Source of the DNA: Patagioenas fasciata
Taxonomy: Eukaryota; Chordata; Aves; Columbiformes; Columbidae
Direction of reading: 5' to 3'
Length of the DNA: 64,000 nucleotides
Assembly (NCBI RefSeq): GCF_037038585.1
Contig: NC_092521.1
Coordinates: forward strand, 68,748,898 to 68,812,897
In this document: positions 36,001 through 46,021 of the stretch, piece after piece
Layout: every line of letters begins with the position of its first letter
Position numbering within the stretch: position 1 is the stretch's first letter
Notes under the pieces: model-generated
Seen by the model: the letters and a program-made list of their open reading frames with translations, nothing else
Database searches by the model: none
Told to the model about the DNA's origin: nothing
Program-made: the position numbers and the translations under genes

Positions 36001-39000
36001 GAATGTTTCCAGGGATGGGGCATCTACCACCTCTCTGGGCAACCTGTTCCAGCGTTTCACCACCCTCATCATAAAAATTTTATATCCTAACAAGCATCAG
36101 GCACAGGTTTGTAGGAAATGAATGATGGGTGGGAGCTCAGCTGCAGTCGAACTGGGAGCCGGAGATACCTACCAACTCCTCCAAGGTAAGGTGAGATGGT
36201 GTTCCAAGCACCGATGCTGCCTTTCCTCAGGCACTGTCCTAGGGCCAGTTCGAGATGCAACAGTGGGATTCCTTCAAAGAGAAGCGCAATGAAGTACGGG
36301 ATCAGGAATGCCCCTGAAAACACAAGTAAGTGCAATTGAGCCACATGAGTATCTGCCTGTCACTGAAATTACTGCTTATGACCCTGACAAAGTCCTAGTA
36401 GGATGTGTTGAGAGGAAGCATTGCTGGGGATACCTGCCAAGTAACATCCGTTACTGGTAATTTTATTGGTGAAGATGTAGGAGGAAGGACTGGGATGCTT
36501 AGTGCTGCAGGACACTTCCATTCAGGCACTGCTACAGCCCATTATAAATAGCCTCACTATTTCCTCCATTGCCCTTTCTTTCAAGCATCTTCTCCCACTG
36601 CTCATAAAGCACAAGGGCTTGCCTCTCCCCTGTACCATCTGTTTCCCCTTCAGTGCATCACCTGATTTCCCTCCCTAAAGCTCTCAGACATGTGCTCCTC
36701 CATTCTCCCCTGGTAAAGCAGCGTTTTGCAGTGAAGACCCCCAAGAGACCAGTTTACTTCATTATGTGAAGTTCTGCTCAGAGCACAGAGCCTCTGGCTA
36801 ATGAAAAACTGAAAACGAGACTGAAGTTTTTTCTGTGAGATGTGGGAGCAATGAAACCTGATTTCCTCCTGATTTGCATCCTCTGTATCTTTCCTGTTAT
36901 TCTCACAGCAGCTCCCCTGGGCCAGAGGCAGCCTGTGCTGTTGGGTGCCTGTGGGAAGGTATCAATCCTGCCGGCAGCCTGGCTTCCTCCTGCAAAATGG
37001 TGTGTAATGTCTCATCTCCCCCACCTTCCCTCAGAAGGGATGTGGGTTTGTGTCTCCCTCCTTTGCACTGATGTTGATTTTCACGAGATCTGGACCTTCA
37101 TCAGTATGTTTAAGCCACCTGCCCAAATGTCCAATTAAATCAAAATGGTGTAATAGATCGAATTTTATGGCCATGGCCAGCAATCACTGTGGCCACGAAG
37201 CCTCTTTTCTCTGGGGAAACAGACAAAAGTCTTGCCTCAGCCCCCTCCCAATCCTCCTACCAACTCATAACTGACTTGCTGCTCCTCATTACTTTGTCAG
37301 TAAACCTGTGCCTTGTTATACAATTGCAGCTTTGCCTCCAAATCTCATGTCTAAGTCCACCTTGCTCTGCTCTTCCAGCTCTGGAAACCTTCTCCCCTCC
37401 AGGCTGGTAGGGAGAGCAGTTTCACCATCACCATCAGAGAGCAGAGAGCAGCTCAGCTCTTGGCTTCTGTCTTCATCCCCAAGAAGGAGGTGGGGGAATA
37501 CACAAGGATCTCTGGTCTCTTCCTGGAATGGGTCCTGTGTTTTGCAGTCAGTGACTATTTAGAAAGGCTGGGCAGATAAATTGAGACACTTGGGCTAAGT
37601 ATTGCAATAACTTTGCTACCTATTGCTTAGTGCTGTAAAACTACATACAACACCCAGAGAAGGTGTGTTGTCTAATAGTTCATCCCTTTATCAAGAAATA
37701 CATAAGAACAAAAATCGGCAAAGCTTTTCTTAATGAAGGACTGATCTTAATTTGCCAAAGGTGGAAATAAATGTCTCTCCTCATGATCTGATTTCTTAAG
37801 ATGTCTTTAGCTGCTAAAAAGCAGATTTGGGAAAAGGAGTCTAACAATCTATTCCCAGTATGTTAAATCCTCAATTTGAATCCTCAGTATGCCTGCTCAA
37901 TAATCCCCTTGCTTGGGGGAAGCTCTAAAGTGGCTGTTATAAGCCGCCCAAGAGAAACATTTACAGGGGGAGTTAAGGACCACCATAGTTTAAGTGTTTT
38001 ACCACATGATGAAGTCTCAGCTGGAGCTACTTACCAAAGCTCCCATGTAAATACTAAGGAATTTGCAGATCCTTCCACTCAGTAACCTCTCACCATGCTC
38101 AACCCTGTGCTATGCTTCAGACATGCTGCATTATCCACCTCCACAGCAGACCTGGGAACACCCACCCAGCCCTCCTGACAACCCTACACCTTGGGCTGGC
38201 TCCTGGGAAGGGCAAAACCTTGACGCGAGTGACAGGAGCATGGCAGAGCAGGGCACTCTGCTTGTTCTCCCCGCTGTCTGTTTCCTGCAATCCCCAAGAT
38301 GCTGAGTCCCTGCTAGCAGAGCGCTCACTCCGTAAGAGACCGGCCTATCTCCCATATCACATCTCTCTGGAAATAACTGTGTAATAATGAGAGCGAACAG
38401 CCCTCTGTTATCTCTCTCTCCGTTTCTATTTGCTGGTTGAACCATTGGCAGCAGAGCATGTTGAGATATTCTGCTGGTAAAAAGCCTGTTTACTTTGTGG
38501 TGATTTCTATGTATCTCCAGTCTTATTTACAGCATGGAAAAGCATAATATTGCACTTAGGAAGAAAGCACTGGTTTTCCATGAGAACAATGTAAAAAGTA
38601 TGCTATCTGCAAACCTGAAAATATGGCAGAAGATTAGGCTAAGAGGAAATAGTTAATGGAGATAATATTTCTTGAACATAATTCAAATAAATGGCTTGTA
38701 GTGTGGAGATATGTTTACAGTAATTCCTTTGCTTTACAGTATTTTTAGGCAAAAACGAAATAGTCAGGAAAAGCATAGACAGTTTCCTCAAGCACTTGAA
38801 GCTTACTCTTAGGAAGGAAGGAAGGAAGGAAGGAAGGAAGGAAGGAAGGAAGGAAGGAAGGAAGGAAGGAAGGAAGGAAGGACGGACTAAAAAAGTATCA
38901 GATACCTAATAGTGTGTAGAAACCCTCCAGCACTACACAATCAAGGGCTCTGCTTTATAGATAGGAGAGGATGTGCCAGAGGGCAGAATTTGAATATTTA

Positions 39001-42000
39001 AGAGAACAAAACAAAACAATCAAACCCTGCCATGAGAAATCTAACTGTGGAAAAGGCAAGAAAAAAATCCAAGAAGCAGCATGAAGAAGCATGCTGGTAC
39101 CTAACGCAGAGCATGTATCACAAAACAGAGCATTCAAACATGGGCACTGCAAAACCTTATCAGCATCCATATGATGTGTAGCACAGGTATAGCAGAAATT
39201 TAATACGTTTGGCTTCCATGAGGCATGGGAAACTGAAACCTTAGCAGAAACAATCATAAAGTGTCAGTAAGCAAATTATTCTGTATCTGGATATTCTAGG
39301 TATATGTATATATAGATGTTCTAGACATATAGAGATATTCTTAATCTATATGCTCTACAGTGAGAGGAAAATAAATGCCATACTTAAGAAACAAGCCCAG
39401 AAGCGAACCTCTAAAAACAAAGGTTTAACTTCAGTAACTTAAGAACCTGGAGAAATGCCCATAAAAATCAAGAATATAATCAGCGAATTTCCTGAGGCAT
39501 GACCTAGGAAAATTTTAGTCTACATCATTCCTTTTGTCAGAAAGACACTCAAGATGCATACAGCATCCATCCTGCAAGTAAATGTCTGCACTACTGAAAG
39601 AAGATCGAGGAAAAAAAAAGAAGTCTAAAGTCTACCAGAGTGGAAAGTTATTTTGCAAGGACATCCTGCATGAGGATACTGCGAAGCTGAGGAACAATCC
39701 CTGTGCACATGAGAAGGCACAGAAATCTGACAAGAGCTATTTCAAGCTCAGGCTATCAACTACAAATACTGCATATATTGGTAAGCTGGTTTCATTAACA
39801 ATAGAGTCCCAAGTGAAAAGGAACACCAGCGTGTAACATGATCAGTATCATTGCTACCTCAGAATAACCATTAAAGTGGAGATACCTCTACGGTTATGGC
39901 AGGAGAAAATAAAATAACTGGTGCACTCCAGGTACACTGATGTTTTTTAAAACCTGGCCCCTTAATTGCAATGTACAGACAAATCAGGTCAGAAAACCAA
40001 CTGCTCACCCCTATTCAGGTCTCTGCCTGCAAAAAGACAGGAAGGGCACAGTCTTTATTATATCACCTACATACACATGACAATCTGGAAGAAAAATGCA
40101 TGAACTACTAGGCAGCCTGTTGAGAGGTGCTGGTGCTCCAGAGGGCAGAACAACCAGGAGACCGATAAAGGAGCACAACCTAAAGTGGAATTGTGGCAAC
40201 TGGCAAAGCAGGGTGAAACAGTAAAATTGGTTTTGTCACATCTTGGAAAGAGAGAGCAATAGACCCGACTAGTGGAAATGTAAAATATTTTGATGTATCA
40301 GCCAGGTGACCTCTTAATCAAGATGTACCAAGACCAGCAGAAATTAACGACCCTCAGTGAGAAGCAGAGAAGAAAACCCAGTACCTTTGCTTGATGTTGG
40401 GGTTCTAGTGAAGATTTCTTAAATGAGAAAAGGAGAAAAACTTAGAGGAACTGATCCACCTGCTCAGTATTGCATCTTACTAGTGCCTGCAGATGAGCTA
40501 GCAGAAGTAAGGCAAGTAAAGATCCAAAGACATAGCATTTGAAAGGCCAAAACATGAATAATATACTTCCTTCAGATCAGAGATTTAGGAATTGAAAACA
40601 ATAATTATAGTGAAGACTGAAGAGACCTGGAAAGTGGCAAAATAGTAATTCCAAAGAAAATGCATCTGTAGAATCATAGAATCATAGAATCATTTCAGTT
40701 GGAAGAGACCCTCAGGATCATCAATTCCAACCATAACCTAACCTAGCTCTAGCACTAAACCACATCACTAAGAACCTCATCTAAATGCCTTTTAAACACC
40801 TCCAGGGGTGGTGACTCCACCACTTCCCTGTAGAGTCTGAAAAGTTCCGAAAGCACATCCCAGTGCATCAATGCAACAAACACTCAAGAGATCCACTTCG
40901 CTGATTCTGTTGGTATATAGAAGAAATGGTGATGGGTGCATTTTTCCAAAAGACTGAGAATTTAATGGCAAGATACCTGTGATAACTTATGTTTTACCAA
41001 CAAGAAATTGCAGTAGGTTATAACTACGTGTTCAGATACAGAGAAAAGACTATCAGCCATTGAAAGGGGATTATCAGACCTGTTTCCCCATGGGAGTTCA
41101 GCTAAGCAGCATAGTAGCCAACAAAACAACAAATCACATCAAGACATCAGGTAGGAAAAAAGCAGCAACTTAATCATATTCAACCCTCTCTCTGGAAAAA
41201 AATGCTTCATGTTCTTCGTCATGTCTTCTGCACATCCCTTAATCCAAATGAAAAGTATTTACTACTATAAACACCATATTTGTGCAGCATATTTATGATG
41301 GCACTGTTTTTGACTTATGGGCCACATTGCACAGCTTACAGACTCTGAAATTTTGCAGGGTTGAGTTTTCCATGTAAATGATTATATCTCCTTGAGCAAC
41401 AATGCAGGGGGTAAAGCCGTGTCCAGAAAACCAAGGAGGCAATAAGCATTTTAAACAAAGACAGGTAACACCCCTAAATCAACTTATAAAATAACCTTGG
41501 TGACCATATCTATGAAATACTCATGACTGAATGATGCAAGCGACAGCACCCATGTGCAAACATGCACCAACCTGAGCTGTGATGGTCAACCAGATACAAG
41601 AAGTTAGGAAAGGATCAACCCCAAATGCCATAGCCTTTCACCAAGGCCTTGAGCAGGACATGGTAACAATACAGAAAATGAAGTTTGTTACTCATTGTAA
41701 CATAATTAACTGTTCTATCAGGGACTGAACTGGTTTACTCTTCCCAGCACACTTCTTTTTTTTTTTAACAGTACCTTCCAGGTATACCGGTTGTTCTTCT
41801 CATTTTATTTTCCTTCTGATGACACAGTGACCCAGGTAACTGCATTTCGTAGCAAGCTGTGTTCAAATTCTAATAAAAGGTCAGGTAGGCTATGGGTTAT
41901 GAAAACCTGTAAATCATTGCTCCAGAAGAAAAGAGTTCTCCCTTTTTAGCAGGACTTTAGGGTTTATGTGTGTTTATTTTCCTAGAAAGGAACTGTATTT

Positions 42001-45000
42001 TATATTAAAGGTATTTTTTAGTCATCCTGTAGGCTCAGGCACTATGCACATTTTTAATACCCATGGGTTAGGCAAGCATATATATACTAGCTATAATCAA
42101 AAGTAAAACACTGCAGTAAGTACCAGCTAGAACTGAGTTTTTGTTTTGGTTTGGTTTTTTAAGAATACTCAAATGACTGTATGTGTTCGTATATAGCTAT
42201 ATGACTTGTTTCAGACTTGGCTTTAAGTGCCAAGCTACATGCTGGGTCATTTAGAGACGACTTTTCAATCCCAGTTGCTGGGGAACCTTTGTGTTTGTCT
42301 CCACTTACTGTGGCAAACAACCTTCATATCCATTAGTCAGGAAAAGTAAATAACTAACTTAACTCAGGCAATAAATCCAAATAATCAGTAACAACAGCAG
42401 GCGATAAATGTCAGCAAAACTGATATTATATTAGATCTGAGTTACTGAGTAACACTAATGTGCCATGAATAATGTCCAGAGGTCTGATGAGAACCGCTGA
42501 CATGAGAAAAATATACAAGCACTTAGTTTTATCCCTTGTTATTTAGAAGATCTAGAAGTGAGGAAAAGTGCATTGCCTAACTTTTAAACATTTGGATATC
42601 ACCTGAACCAGCTGTGAAACTGCGGTTGGTACCCCCAAAGCCATTCAGCCTTTGAGCATGTCTATGCTGAATCTATAGCACGTTTCGCTCTGCTTGTTGC
42701 TGCAGCTACAGGCACGGAGCCACTGCACCTCTCAGGGCTCCTGGTTAACCACGATGCTGCTGGTCTCTCCTATCTTCATATCTTCAGATGCACACAAGCA
42801 GGATTTGTGCTCCAGTACCCCTGAAAAATCTCTTGGGCCTTTTCATCTGAGTTGTGTGCTTTCAAAAATGCATCCCCAAATCACATTACTGCCTTAAATT
42901 AACAGAAGGTAAAATGCAAACACATTATACACACAGGTCTTTCTTCTTGGTAGTCTTCAAGACTCACTCAAGCTCTTCCAGTGCCTACTTTCTGGAATAA
43001 ATTTTTCACAAACCCCACAGCACTTTGCTACGGAGCTCATAATGCTGTTGAGCTCTCTGAGCACTTTGTTAAAATCCAGTGATCAAATGCTGACCATACA
43101 ACCATACATTGAGCTTTATTCACCTGTCCTGTGCCATTGTTGGTAGTGATGCAAAGTAGCTATACACCATTACTGAGTCTGCTGGATATTTTATATTAAT
43201 TTTTCACTGGCAAATTGCTACTCACAGTGCAAAAGAATGACTCAACGTTTGTCCCTTCAGCATTTTTCTATTTTTATTATCTTTAAACCTGCTCTAAACC
43301 CCAACTCTTTTGTCCCTAGCAACTCCTGTGGGATATATCAGTGCTCAGAAGCTGGACACACAAGGAAATAGACTTTCTGAAGACTACGTGGTACATATGA
43401 AATACTGTCATGTGTCTCCTTGCACTCAGACTCACACTGTTCCTGGAGTGGCAGAGGTCTGTAGTACAGGGATGCAGGGGACCTTGGAGGGGAAGCATGG
43501 AGGGGAGAGATCAAACCTCAGTAGGAGGCAAATACTGCTGATCTTCTGAAGTGAGACCAGGATCTGAAGAGGTTGACAAACAGCTGGCCACTGCTAGTCC
43601 CCTGCCTCCAGCACTAAGAATCAACCCTTGGTGCTTCATCAGAAGGCATGAGAGCCTTTTTATGGCCAGCAGAACAATATTCCATCTTAATCTGTATTAG
43701 AGAATTGCACGAAACCCTGAAAGCACAAATTTCTTGCAACCTCATGCAGCCGGTGGCGCCAGAAACAGCTCTGTGTCAATGAAACATGTGGACGAGCTGC
43801 ATCTTGCTATGGTCCCATCTGTTCATTTCACATGTGCTTCCACTGAGCACTTCATGTTGAATGTTCATTAGATTGCATTAGTTTTATTATACTGTCTGTT
43901 AATACTGAATGCTTGTTCCTTTGTTCCAAGATGGAAAAGCCACCTTAGATGCTGTAGGGTATTTGTCTACAACTCCTGCTCCAGAAGAACATCTTCCTTG
44001 CAGGCTCCATGCCATATCTGCTATGGGAGTATCTCTAAAGGTGTTTAACACACATATAATTAACTGAAGTGACAGACTTTTTCCAACCATTCCCTTGAGC
44101 AAACACATAGAAAGAGTGTGCTTGCACCTATGGTTTTCTAACCACCTGGTTATGGCATTCTTATGAGAGAGTTTCACTGCAATTCACATCTTGCAAATAA
44201 ATAATGGAAAACATCTCTTGGAAGGAATCTAACCTACTGCTTCTTCTATTATTTGAATTTGTGTAATCATAGCTTCCAGCTGTTACATGTTCACTGTTAA
44301 AGAGCTCCTTGCCACCCAAATAATTTCCATTTGCTTGTTTCTAGACTATGATAAATGTACTTCATTTTCAGTTTCATTACTTTAATAGATTGGATTCTTC
44401 AGTCATTCCTTGTCTAAGTTTTTCAGACCTTGAATAATTTTTGGGACTTTTCTGCATTTTGTCTAATTTCATAACTTGACTTGAAAAGGTGGACTTTCAG
44501 AAGAAGTTGTTCAGAAGTTGTCTTGGTATTGGTAGCAATATATCCACCTACTTTCTAGTTCTTTGCTTATGTATGCCAAGATTATTTTTGTTGATACAAC
44601 CTGCTGTATCTCATTCATTCAGCTACTTACCAGAGTCCCTAAGTGGCTACTTCTTTCTAAAATACTGCCCTTCATTAAAGGCAGCATTCATTCTTGGTTC
44701 ATTGGTTTATTCAAATATATGTAGTTCATCAAGAAATACAGATACCTTGGTAGAACAAGCTTGGATTTAATATTTTTTTTTTCTGTCATCTGACAGTTAT
44801 TCCAGGTTTGAATTTTCTGTTTCTCCAGTTAATTGAAGATAATTAACAACATTAGACTGAAACAATTTGCTTTATCACTTTGCTTTAGAAAGCTTACCAT
44901 GGCAGATCTCAAAAGCTGCTGTGAATGGTGAGTTATCAGGTATGGTTTTCTGATCCATTTATATTTACTAAAGTGGCTGCTTCTAACGCAATTTTTGGTG

Positions 45001-45762
45001 GGAATGGTGCCCAGGGACAGGCTTGGGCAGCTGTCCATACCACCTGTCAGGCTCCTGTTTGTGATCTATCAGCTGAGCATTCTCAACAGCCTCACAGGCA
45101 TCAAAAAGTGCAACTTAGTTTTTTTGCAAGGATAGTTCCAGATGACGAGGTAGCTCCTAAGAGCATCAGTTAAGGGAGAGGAACAACTTGCACACCTTCC
45201 CAAAGGAAGGTACAGCCACCATTTGACTGCGAGGTGGTTCACTCAGGCTTCTCCAGGACTTCTTGCTTTTCCTTAAAGAGATGAGCTGCACATTCAGTTT
45301 CCTCCTCCTCCCATTGGGACTCTAGCAGCAATGTAAGAACTTTGTAGAACAGTATAAGACATCGGTTTCGCTGAGAGTTAGCACTGGCCTGGTCTTATTT
45401 CCCTAATGAAAGCATCATTTTAAAATTAAACATACTTCTATAGAAAAAGCTAACCCATCTGGTACAAAACATTTATGAGAATTAGATAGTAAAAAAAAAA
45501 AAAGACAATACATGTCATTATATAACTTCCGTGTGCATCATAAGGTGGTATAGTTATATTAGAATTGTACTTTAGTATTTTAGCAAAGCGTCATTTCAAT
45601 CTTACCGCCTCCATGTATTTGACACAAGTATGGAAATCGCCACACGTTCCCCAGACCGACGGCAAATCCAATACAGCTTAAAATATACTGGAACTTATTG
45701 TCCCACTTAGGTCTGCCATCTTCCTTAGGGATTTCAGATGGCACTGATAAATCTTTTGACAT
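17818..45762 (-). CDS. SLC6A18: Neutral amino-acid transporter SLC6A18 (XT2 / B0AT3), complete, 12 exons
   Basis: SLC6A18 is a Na+/Cl- coupled transporter of neutral amino acids (mainly glycine and alanine in mammals) in the apical membrane of kidney tubule and gut cells, where it needs a collectrin-type partner. Twelve exons, all with GT-AG junctions, join to 1896 nt, 631 codons plus stop; the human protein is about 628. The ATG at 45762 gives a 16-residue leader before RPKWDNK, as in the human protein, with A at -3. TM1 carries [15 protein letters not shown], the sodium and substrate region of the SLC6 fold. TM2 has [17 protein letters not shown]6 [14 protein letters not shown] and TM8 LGLSSMFGN. 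Likely N-glycosylation sequons are NRT, NIT, NYT and NSS in the loops. It could be confused only with its tandem paralogue SLC6A19. The FLIPY of TM2, the LNITPDV loop and the position next to TERT favour SLC6A18. No stop or frameshift is seen. Confidence 0.96.
18058..19897 (-). other. SLC6A18 intron 11
   Basis: An intron of 1.8 kb that contains a CR1 fragment of about 0.7 kb in the antisense direction (18654-19348). The remaining sequence holds nothing I recognise. Confidence 0.8.
18654..19348 (+). mobile_element. CR1 LINE, 3' end fragment, about 0.7 kb
   Basis: It starts with GGACCTGAGGGTGTTGTTC and carries the tail of ORF2 with [20 protein letters not shown] and LDSCV-type frames. It ends TCATTCTATGATTCTAAAC, the CR1 octamer tail. 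It is antisense to SLC6A18, inside intron 11. The open frame at 18884-19264 is the tail of CR1 ORF2 and not a host gene. Confidence 0.92.
19898..20060 (-). CDS. SLC6A18: SLC6A18 exon 11 (TM11)
   Basis: Encodes [20 protein letters not shown], a TM helix ([18 protein letters not shown]), and YAAWNPEY. Length 163 nt, bounded by CAAAG and GTATGT. Confidence 0.95.
20061..22926 (-). other. SLC6A18 introns 9 and 10
   Basis: Two introns on either side of exon 10 (21739-21898). They are AT-rich, with T-rich stretches near 22086-22100. I see no repeat or RNA gene. Confidence 0.65.
21739..21898 (-). CDS. SLC6A18: SLC6A18 exon 10 (TM9-TM10)
   Basis: Encodes [34 protein letters not shown] and AYVYKMKR. 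Length 160 nt, bounded by CTTCAG and GTAAGT. Confidence 0.95.
22927..23131 (-). CDS. SLC6A18: SLC6A18 exon 9 (TM8)
   Basis: Encodes [20 protein letters not shown] and [19 protein letters not shown]. The LGLSS segment is the second sodium site region. Length 205 nt, donor GTAAGA. Confidence 0.95.
23327..23575. repeat. Tandem duplication, two units of about 124 bp
   Basis: Two adjacent units, 23327-23450 and 23451-23575, begin ATGTGTAGACAACCA and both contain GAATTTTAGCTTGCACAGG and AGCAATTGTTTTGCTAATAC. By eye they differ at about a dozen positions. The unit is not a CR1 or other repeat that I recognise. Confidence 0.93.
24479..24503. repeat. (TA)n microsatellite
   Basis: About twelve uninterrupted TA units. 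They sit in SLC6A18 intron 8 and make spurious frames with YIYIY strings on both strands. Confidence 0.95.
24873..25029 (-). CDS. SLC6A18: SLC6A18 exon 8 (extracellular loop 4)
   Basis: Encodes [20 protein letters not shown], then sequons NYT and NSS, and ends LQEFLDQ. Length 157 nt, bounded by CTGGCAG and GTACCA. Confidence 0.94.
25030..26165 (-). other. SLC6A18 introns 6 and 7
   Basis: Short introns flanking exon 7 (25645-25773), one of about 0.4 kb and one of about 0.6 kb. AT-rich, no recognisable element. Confidence 0.65.
25645..25773 (-). CDS. SLC6A18: SLC6A18 exon 7 (TM7)
   Basis: Encodes [20 protein letters not shown] and [10 protein letters not shown], then WDCLD. The TSLYAS stretch is typical of the chloride/sodium region of TM7. 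Length 129 nt, donor GTGAGA. Confidence 0.95.
26166..26278 (-). CDS. SLC6A18: SLC6A18 exon 6 (TM6)
   Basis: Encodes [19 protein letters not shown] and TM6 with [14 protein letters not shown], the unwound substrate-binding helix of the family. Length 113 nt; the last lysine codon is split with exon 7. Confidence 0.95.
27185..27760 (-). pseudogene. Unidentified protein-like stretch, possible retrocopy
   Basis: On the - strand two overlapping open frames read for about 190 codons if one frameshift is accepted near 27430-27460. The first holds [36 protein letters not shown] and [12 protein letters not shown]. The second holds [16 protein letters not shown] and [15 protein letters not shown] and ends IKKT. 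The composition looks protein-like and less AT-rich than its flanks, and a run of eight A lies at the 3' end of the second frame. I do not recognise the family. It could equally be chance open frame in intronic DNA, so no function is given. Confidence 0.25.
28066..28234 (+). mobile_element. CR1 LINE, 3' end fragment
   Basis: It contains CTCCCCAGGGAGGTG, GACTCGATGATCCTTGAGG and CCCTTCCAACTCAG, and ends TATATGATTCTATGAT. About 170 bp, antisense to SLC6A18 in intron 5. Confidence 0.9.
30264..30720 (+). mobile_element. CR1 LINE, 3' end fragment, about 0.46 kb
   Basis: It starts GAAAGACATGGACCTGTTGG, and includes CTGGTCTCATTGAAGATG and TTGGACTAGATGAGC, ending TTCTGTGATTCTAT. It resembles the 47174-47820 copy closely (shared AAGACATGGACCTGTTGGAG), so both belong to the same CR1 subfamily. 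It is antisense to SLC6A18 in intron 5. Confidence 0.92.
31689..31799 (-). CDS. SLC6A18: SLC6A18 exon 5 (TM5)
   Basis: Encodes [20 protein letters not shown] and ends AYLFTPN. Length 111 nt in phase 0 at both ends, bounded by CTTTAG and GTAAGT. Confidence 0.95.
31800..34486 (-). other. SLC6A18 introns 3 and 4
   Basis: Intron 4 (31800-32181) is short. Intron 3 (32364-34486) has a less AT-rich stretch at about 32640-33130 with overlapping short open frames but no recognisable protein. No repeat is seen in either. Confidence 0.6.
32182..32363 (-). CDS. SLC6A18: SLC6A18 exon 4 (extracellular loop 2, TM4)
   Basis: Encodes [19 protein letters not shown] followed by ITPDV with an NIT sequon, then TM4 and [11 protein letters not shown]. 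Length 182 nt, bounded by TTCCAG and GTACGG. Confidence 0.95.
34487..34624 (-). CDS. SLC6A18: SLC6A18 exon 3 (TM3)
   Basis: Encodes [20 protein letters not shown] and the loop [18 protein letters not shown], which includes an NRT sequon. Length 138 nt, bounded by CTGCAG and GTAACT. Confidence 0.95.
34625..36172 (-). other. SLC6A18 intron 2
   Basis: A 1.5-kb intron with a CR1 tail in the sense direction at 35874-36090, close to the exon 2 donor. The stretch 35050-35870 is comparatively GC-rich and contains no gene that I recognise. Confidence 0.7.
35874..36090 (-). mobile_element. CR1 LINE, 3' end fragment, sense to SLC6A18
   Basis: On the + strand it reads AGTTTGGGTTGGAAGGGACC, then CATCTAGTCCAGCCCCCCTG and CTCTGGGCAACCTGTTCCAG, the inverted CR1 3' end. 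It lies in intron 2 with its edge about 80 bp from the exon 2 donor at 36172. Confidence 0.92.
36173..36313 (-). CDS. SLC6A18: SLC6A18 exon 2 (TM2)
   Basis: Encodes [19 protein letters not shown] and then [13 protein letters not shown] up to SPYLGGVG. The acceptor is TTTTCAG and the donor GTAGGT. Length 141 nt, equal to SLC6A19 exon 2. A cysteine stands where SLC6A19 has arginine in GQRLRKGS. Confidence 0.95.
38811..38882. repeat. (GGAA)n microsatellite, about 18 units
   Basis: An uninterrupted purine tract of AAGG/GGAA units ending at GGACGGAC. Length is likely polymorphic. It is in SLC6A18 intron 1. Confidence 0.97.
40671..40865 (-). mobile_element. CR1 LINE, 3' end fragment
   Basis: It begins with three copies of the octamer tail in inverted form (GAATCATAGAATCATAGAATC), then TTGGAAGAGACCCTCAGG, and includes CCTCCAGGGGTGGTGACTCC. 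It is in sense with SLC6A18, in intron 1. Confidence 0.93.
45606..45762 (-). CDS. SLC6A18: SLC6A18 exon 1 (start codon, TM1)
   Basis: Starts [16 protein letters not shown], then [14 protein letters not shown] and TM1 with [17 protein letters not shown]. It ends GGC G|GTAAG in phase 1. The 5' UTR and any non-coding first exon are not defined. Confidence 0.95.
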
Positions 45763-46008
45763 TTTAATGAAATATTCCTGGATCCCTCTAAATAGGAAGG
45801 CCCTTCAAAACCTTCTCCTTCCTACAGGTTTTATGTGGGGTCACTGAAGGATCCTGGAAAGGGAGGTGGAGTTTTCTTTTTATGTAATGCAGAGAAACAT
45901 GTCGTTGCAGTTTAAAGACAAAACCAGGAGTAGTTATTATGTAGACAGAGTTACCATTCTTGACTTTTTTGCAGCTCCTTCTATAGTTAGAGAACGTGGG
46001 AATATGTT

Positions 46009-46021
46009 GTTAATGGGTAAC
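46009..46021. promoter_or_regulatory. HNF1-like palindrome upstream of SLC6A18
   Basis: GTTAATGGGTAAC matches the HNF1 consensus GTTAATNATTAAC at 10 of 12 informative positions. It lies about 250 bp upstream of the SLC6A18 ATG. HNF1 factors are known regulators of kidney and gut transporter genes of this group, which makes the position plausible. A single match of this quality can occur by chance in AT-rich DNA, and no transcription start is known here. Confidence 0.35.

Larger units (their letters stand above)
36314..45605 (-). other. SLC6A18 intron 1, 9.3 kb
   Basis: The largest intron of the window. It holds a (GGAA)n tract (38811-38882) and one CR1 tail (40671-40865). I scanned the rest for additional transporter exons and for other genes and saw none; its open frames are short and unrelated to any family I know. 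Confidence 0.7.

Noticed and set aside
36314..45605. A further SLC6 exon or third paralogue in the 9.3-kb intron 1
   Set aside because: No peptide resembling SLC6 transmembrane segments was found on either strand in this interval.
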